A DNA stretch of 64,000 nt from Iris pallida (Eukaryota; Streptophyta; Magnoliopsida; Asparagales; Iridaceae), in assembly GCA_029216955.1 (NCBI GenBank), contig JANAVB010003400.1, forward strand, positions 14,313,132 to 14,377,131, written 5' to 3'. This document shows positions 58,861 to 64,000 of this stretch, piece after piece. Within the stretch, counting starts at the first letter, position 1, and each line of letters starts with the position of its first letter. The position numbers and the translations under genes were made by a program. Under the pieces are notes generated by a model. The model ran no database searches and was not told where the DNA came from. It worked only from the letters and a program-made list of their open reading frames with translations.

Positions 58861-59639
58861 TGCATATTTTGACTATTTCTAACTGTTATATGTCCTAATT
58901 GACTGAATTATGGCTCGAATTTCTCCCACCTCCCAACGTAAAAGTTGTAGATCTTCTCCTTAGCATCAAGAATATGTCACTAGTTATTTTATGCAAGTTT
59001 CTCTCATTCATAATATTATAAGAATAGAACACGATAGTGGCCCGCTGTGGCGCACTCTTGACAAGTAAACTGACATGATATATCTCAGCATGCTGTTACG
59101 ACAGCCAGCCTGACATGACAAGTATGAAAGACTTGGACACCATGGACGATTGTGTTTGTATAAATAAACTAGTACTATCTTGCATCATGTCTAGGATGGG
59201 GACCCCTGAGTACCACGGTCAGGGGTACCTACTGAAATTGACTAAGGCTAATTAACTAGAATGATTCAGTAGTCATGAAGAGATTCCCAGCTACAGGCAA
59301 TCCCGTTATCTGGGCGCATTCAGTGGACTTGTAGCCTACCGACGAGTAGGGCACATTTCCAGCACACAGTCATGTGTTGCATTCTTCCTAAACGGACATT
59401 CGACCTGGATAACCGGATGGTCTGCAGGGCTTGTGGCTGTTGGAATAATCTTATTGCATCTTGCTAGTAACTAGGCCTGTGATAACCCTAGTTAGTTAAA
59501 AGTATCAAGCCGTACTCTTGATTGGTCGTGATTGATTGGATGTAGTTTATTCCAACTTAGTCTTATCCTGATCCTGTGCAAGATTGTGACATGACATGAT
59601 TATTGATGCTTGCCTTAACAATAACGATCGGGAGTAAAG

Positions 59640-60020
59640 TTTTGTTCAGGCGAAGGGTTACAACCCCGGTCCTTGTTTGGTTTAAGGGTTATAACCTGGC
59701 TCCCGGAGCAGTTCTGTGTCCTCTCTTCGTTTATTGTCTTATTGCAATCCCATGCCATGTTCGTCATGTTTTACCTTACCTTAATACCATAATTATTTAT
59801 ACTGGCCTTAGCAATAAAGATCAGGGGTCCAGTTCTGTTCAGGCGAAGGGTTACAACCCCGGTCCTTATTTGGTTTAAGGGTTGTAACCTGGCTCCCGGA
59901 GCAGTTCTGTGTCCTCTCTTCGTTATTGTCTTTATTGTACCAATAGTATTTGAGACGGGTTTCTATTCTGGCGAAGGGCTGCAACCCCGGTCCTTGTTTG
60001 GTTTAAGGGTTGTGACCTGG
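59640..60020. repeat. Repeat set GGCGAAGGGTTACAACCCCGG, three copies
   Basis: GGCGAAGGG starts at 59649, 59842 and 59970 (steps 193 and 128). Each is followed by GGTCCTT(G/A)TTTGGTTTAA and GGGTTRTRACCTGGCT. GGTTATAACC and GGTTACAACC are small palindromes. Confidence 0.8.
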
Positions 60021-60714
60021 CTACTTGAATAGTTTCTTCGTACTCAGTTTACTGTTGTTATCTCTATTATTATCAGTTCTTTATTTATTATCTTTAATAT
60101 TCTATTGTGATATGTTGGTTTTAGTTCCTAAGTTAAGCCTCCTTTGTGGCACTTGCTCTTTCTGGGGTCTGACCCAGCTGGTTTTTTGTGGCCAGATATC
60201 GGAGCAGCACCAGAGGATCCACCTGTCTTCCAGCCCGATGGTGACCACCAGGCGTAACCAGGGCAACGAGTGGGTTTCTTTTGTCCTCCCACTCTGTTTG
60301 TAAAATTATTCTTTTGAGGTATTTAGCCGGCGAGCACGTGTTAGCTCGTATTGCACCTTTATTTACTGTCTGCCTACGGGCTGTAACATGATTGACAAAT
60401 CCTAGGGTTGATCATGTACTGACTAAAACTCTTGCTAGTCCTGACATTTTGTACGACTAGCTTCATGATCATCCAATATGTAATGTATGGGACGCCTTAC
60501 TATTGTATATTGATGCTCTAATATCTTGTGACTGTTACTAGTTGCATGTGATTGAGACAATAGGCTGTTCTTGACCATAGGAGACTGATGGATTGTAGTT
60601 AAACCCTCATATATCTAGACAGCCGTGACCGTATAGTGACATGGATTCATTTTATTATACGTAGCTGGCTATGTCTGCCCCCGCTCTCCAGTATTCTGGT
60701 TCTGGGGCGTGACA

Positions 60715-60954
60715 TGGTTTTAGTGGTGGCCCATGCAGGTCTTATAAATCAAGATATATAAGGGTTTACCGAATAGATGTCTCAATCAGTATTCGCCCTT
60801 GATCTCTATTCGTATCTTCAAATCCCTGAGAATCTTGACCTGATCACATGCTTGTATCGTTGATCTGTCATGATCCTTCCTTATTGTTCCTTATGTCGTC
60901 TTCTTCAGCGGCATTGTTCCTGGACCTGCCGATCAACAAGGCGGTGCACCTCCT
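60715..60954 (+). other. Leader of element G with an atypical primer binding site
   Basis: TGGTTTTAGTGGTGGCCCATGCAGG directly follows the LTR (here 60715 onward). It does not match TGGTATCAGAGC. The GTGGTGGCCCATG core is shared with element F. The gag frame is open from 60874, but no ATG precedes 60955. Confidence 0.5.
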
Positions 60955-62091
60955 GTGGACCAGCAGCAACCTGGAGATCAAGCCCAGCATTCAGGAGTAG
61001 CCTCTAGAGTCATGCCTACCGAAGGAGAACTACCAGTTCAGCCTATCCAGCCTGCAGAGCCTGATTATGGCACTTTAGTGGGTCTCATCAGATCATTATT
61101 AGCTTCTCAGGATCGTCGAGGAGATGCCTTGCACCAGGCGGTGGCAGACGCCTTGACCAGGGGAGGTCATCAGGGTAATAGTGCGGCCAACAGCTTCAAG
61201 CGCTTGAACCCTCCCTTCTTCGACGGCAGTGAAGATGCGATCGCTGCTGATGCTTGGCTTCAGGACACAGAGGTGATTCTAGAAGCAGCCAGGACTCCAG
61301 AGAACGAGAAGGTGGCCGTAGTGCGCCTACAGTTACTAGATCTTGCCCGCAGCTGGTGGGCAGCGCAGGCCGATGGATTAGTGGCCCCTATTTCATGGGC
61401 AGTATTCAGGGAGAGATTCCAGACCAAGTATTTTGATGCTGTAGCTCGGTATGATCTACAGACGAGGTTCACCAATCTGAAGCAGATGGACAGGACGGTC
61501 GATGGATATGCGGCCGAGTTCTCCAGGCTTAGTCGGTTTGCTCCCACCTTGGTGGCGACCGAGTTCGATAGAGCCCAGCGGTTCCAGCAGGGGCTCCACC
61601 TAGAGATTTTATTGGCGGTGGAGCAGTTTGAGCATCAAACTTTTGATGCAGTGTTGAGAGCAGTCCGGAGGCACGAATACACATCCCAGAGGATCGTAGA
61701 TAGGACCGGAGGTCGGAAGCGATCTCACGGCCAGATGAATCAGTCTTCAGTACCAGCTCCGGCAGCCAGGGCTTTGACCATTGGAGCTCCGAGGCGGGCG
61801 GCCTCAGTGACGTCGGTTCAGCATTCCACCCCGACGTACCGTCAGCAGCAGAAGCAGAAGCAGTCTTCCGCAGTGGGAAGTTCATACTGCGGGAAGCCAG
61901 GACATGTGGTGTCAGAGTGTCATAGAGCACAGGATTTGTGCTTGGTTTGTGGTGCCCCGGACCACAGGGTTGGGAACTGCCCGAACAGGGGGAGTTCATC
62001 CGCTTTCTCTAGTCCTTCAGTTAGAGGACCAGCACCAGTCCAGCAGCAGCAGCAGCTGCAGTACCCGTTCCCGAGGCCATTGCCGACGTAG
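60874..62091 (+). pseudogene. gag: Gag of element G
   Basis: The frame is open from 60874 to TAG at 62089-62091. It contains a Gln/Pro-rich N-terminus, RLNPPFFDGSEDAIAADAWL and EVILEAARTPENEKVAVVRL (retrotransposon gag core), WAVFRERFQTKYFDAVARYD, then a basic linker. Two knuckles follow: YCGKPGHVVSEC, which lacks its first Cys, and CLVCGAPDHRVGNC, complete. No ATG opens the frame; the first in-frame ATG is at 61012, inside the N-terminal region, so the original start is lost or lies in an upstream exon. The terminal TAG sits in a Gln-rich context where CAG is expected. Gag and pol share this frame. Confidence 0.85.
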
Positions 62092-64000
62092 GCCCAGGCA
62101 TTCCAGCAGCAGAGACCGCAACAGTATGCCCAAGCCCAAGCCCTGATCCAGAGCAGGCAGAGAAATTTTTAGCAGAGGGGACCCGCACCTAGAGGACATG
62201 GTCAAGTGCTGGCTTTGACCAAGGAAGAAGAAGGAATAGCACCAGATGAGGTGGTGGCAGGTACTATTCTCGTCAACACCTTTCTAGCTTCAGTATTATT
62301 TGATTCTGGTGCCTCGCATTCATTTATGTCTGCACGATTCACGACACGGGCAGGATTGGAGCCCGAGTCATTATCAGTGAGGCTCAATATACTTACTGGT
62401 AATGGACTTGTGGGAGTAGATAGAGTATTTTCCTCGTGTCGGATCGTTGTTAGCGGTAGAGAATTCCCCGCTAGATTGATAGAGTTTTCGATGGCCGATT
62501 ATGATGTGGTCTTAGGGATGGATTGGTTGAGGGACCAGTATGCTAGGATAGACTGCCACATTGGCAGGGTTATTTTTAGCATTCCAGACGAGCCGGAGTT
62601 TTCCTTCTTCCGAGGCAAAGTTGAACCTTCTCCTCCATTATTGCGGATGGCAGTAGCAGCAGTGCAGTTACCTCGGATAGTCGAAGAGTTTCCAGATGTT
62701 TTCCCAGAAGAGCTTCCAGGGATGCCGCCAGAGCGAGAGATCGAGTTTACCATCGACCTGATTCCCGGGACAGCCCCAGTGTCAGAGAAAGTCTACAGGA
62801 TGGCGCCGTCAGAGTTAGAGATATTGTACAAGATGATTGAAGAACTCAGAACCAAGGGATTCATTCGTGCTAGTGGATCGCCTTGGGGAGCCCCGATGCT
62901 TCTTGTGAAAAAGAAGGATGGTACGTCCAGATTGTGTGTTGATTATCGTACCTTAAACTCAGTGATAATCAAGAACAGATATCCTCTTCCGAGGATAGAT
63001 GACTTGTTTGATCAACTCAAAGGGGCATCAGTATTTTCGAAGATCGACTTGCGCTCAGGATATCATCAGATCAGAGTCAGAGAGCAGGACATCCCGAAGA
63101 CTACTTTCAGATCTAGGTATGGGCATTGGGAGTTCCTTGTGATGCCATTTGGAGCAACTAATGTGTCGGCTGTATTCATGGACCTCATGAATCGTATCTT
63201 CATGCCTTATTTGGATCAGTTCGTGATTGTGTTCCTAGACGACATCCTGGTCTACAGCAAGAGTGAAGCAGAGCATGAGCAGCATCTCCGAGTTGTCCTC
63301 CAGATTCTCAGAGAGTACCAGTTATATGCTAAGTTTAGTAAATGCGAGTTCTGGCTCGATCGTATTTCGTACTTGGGTCATATCATCACCCGAGGAGGAG
63401 TTGAAGTAGATCCCTAGAAGATCGTGGCCATTGAAACGTGGCCGGTACCTAGCACAGTGGTAGAAATTTGTAGTTTTCTTGGCTTGGCCGGCTACTACCG
63501 GCGATTTGTTTCAGACTTTGCTCGGATTTCTGCGCCATTGACCCAGTTGACCTGCAAGGATGTGCAGTTTGCTTGGACAGCAGAATGCCAGGATTCTTTT
63601 GAGAGGTTGAAGCGAGGCTTGATGACGGCTCCTATTCTCACGCTTCCAGATGGAACCGGAGGATTCTCAGTGTATTGTGATGCTTCGGGCAGGGGTTTAG
63701 GATGTGTTCTGATACAGCATGGGAAGGTAATAGCTTATGCATCGCGACAACTTCGTGATCATGAGAGGAATTACCCAACCCATGACTTGGAGCTGGCAGC
63801 AGTAGTGTTTGTACTTAGGTTGTGGAGGCACTACCTATACGAAGATAGGGTGGAAATTTTCACCGACCACAAGAGCCTGAAGTATGTTTTCACCCAGAAG
63901 GATCTCAACATGCATCAGAGGAGATGGCTAGAGCTGCTTGTGGATTATGATGTCAACCTACAGTATCACCCAGGAAAGGCCAACGTTGTTGCAGATGCAT
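62092..64000 (+). pseudogene. pol: Pol of element G: protease, reverse transcriptase, RNase H (incomplete at window end)
   Basis: Same frame as gag. A second TAG at 62170-62172 precedes the protease [16 protein letters not shown] (active Asp intact) and [14 protein letters not shown]. The linker [20 protein letters not shown] leads to RT with [51 protein letters not shown] and [10 protein letters not shown] (catalytic Asp pair). A third TAG at 63415 lies in [18 protein letters not shown]. After it the frame continues through [20 protein letters not shown] and RNase H motifs [21 protein letters not shown] and [11 protein letters not shown] to the window edge. Only the stops, no frameshifts, interrupt it. 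Integrase should follow outside. Confidence 0.9.

Larger units (their letters stand above)
57789..60714 (+). mobile_element. 5' LTR of element G
   Basis: 2926 bp, TGTAATGCCTGTAG to TGGGGCGTGACA. A TATA box (ATTTATATTTC, 57959-57969) is followed by a (CT)n run. The body holds a 49-bp tandem array (58370-58860) and a second repeat set (59640-60020). Confidence 0.75.
57789..64000 (+). mobile_element. Ty3/gypsy retrotransposon G, 5' part
   Basis: 5' LTR, leader, gag and pol through RNase H; the remainder lies beyond the window. Gag and pol share one reading frame, interrupted by three TAG codons. Motifs resemble element A (Tekay/Del chromovirus), but the LTR and leader are different. It is the youngest layer seen here because it interrupts an LTR of F. 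Confidence 0.85.

Overview
The window is nuclear DNA of a flowering plant. It is made almost entirely of transposable elements, and I see no intact single-copy host gene. Plant origin follows from chromovirus-type Ty3/gypsy elements with a tRNA-iMet-type primer binding site, an Ogre/Tat-like gag-protease element, a CACTA element, tRNA-derived SINEs and fragments of host genes encoding RER1 and poly(A)-binding protein (PABP). I cannot name the species.

Regions. 1-7755: minus-strand Tat/Ogre-like LTR element (upstream ORF, gag, broken protease, no reverse transcriptase) with 203-bp tandem repeats in its 3' part and a coiled-coil ORF end on the plus strand at 1-210. 7755-9262: truncated LINE with an internal 191-bp duplication and a (TA)n tract. 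9275-16560: decayed LTR pieces and degenerate repeats. 17070-17710: broken PABP gene fragment. 18735-27220: complete minus-strand chromovirus A with two LTRs, PBS and a near-matching target duplication; all its coding domains are recognisable but broken. 27349-29449: LTR of element B. The sequence beyond it can be read as the interior of B split by later insertions: a CACTA element (29656-33251) carrying gene fragments, a complete LTR element C (33909-42291) that itself holds a hAT-like MITE, a solo LTR (42752-46634), and element F (47345 onward). F has LTRs of more than 3 kb and a non-coding interior. Its right LTR is interrupted at 57789 by element G, a plus-strand Ty3/gypsy element whose gag-pol runs off the window end.

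How the parts fit. The layout is a stack of insertions, dated relative to each other by which element interrupts which. The best-supported junctions are the CACTA element (3-bp duplication CAA), element C (5-bp duplication ATACT), element A (TCGAC/TTGAC) and the MITE (8-bp duplication plus an empty site in the sister LTR). Most coding frames carry stops or frameshifts. Several changes at key positions look like deamination of methylated cytosine, as expected for silenced plant elements.

I found no new enzymatic system. The most notable signals are the RER1 5' region and other exon-like pieces inside the CACTA element, the PABP fragment, a GCCGCAT hairpin/tandem-repeat vocabulary shared by two unrelated LTRs, and a compound insertion in the left LTR of F made of two SINEs, microsatellites and an inverted duplication.
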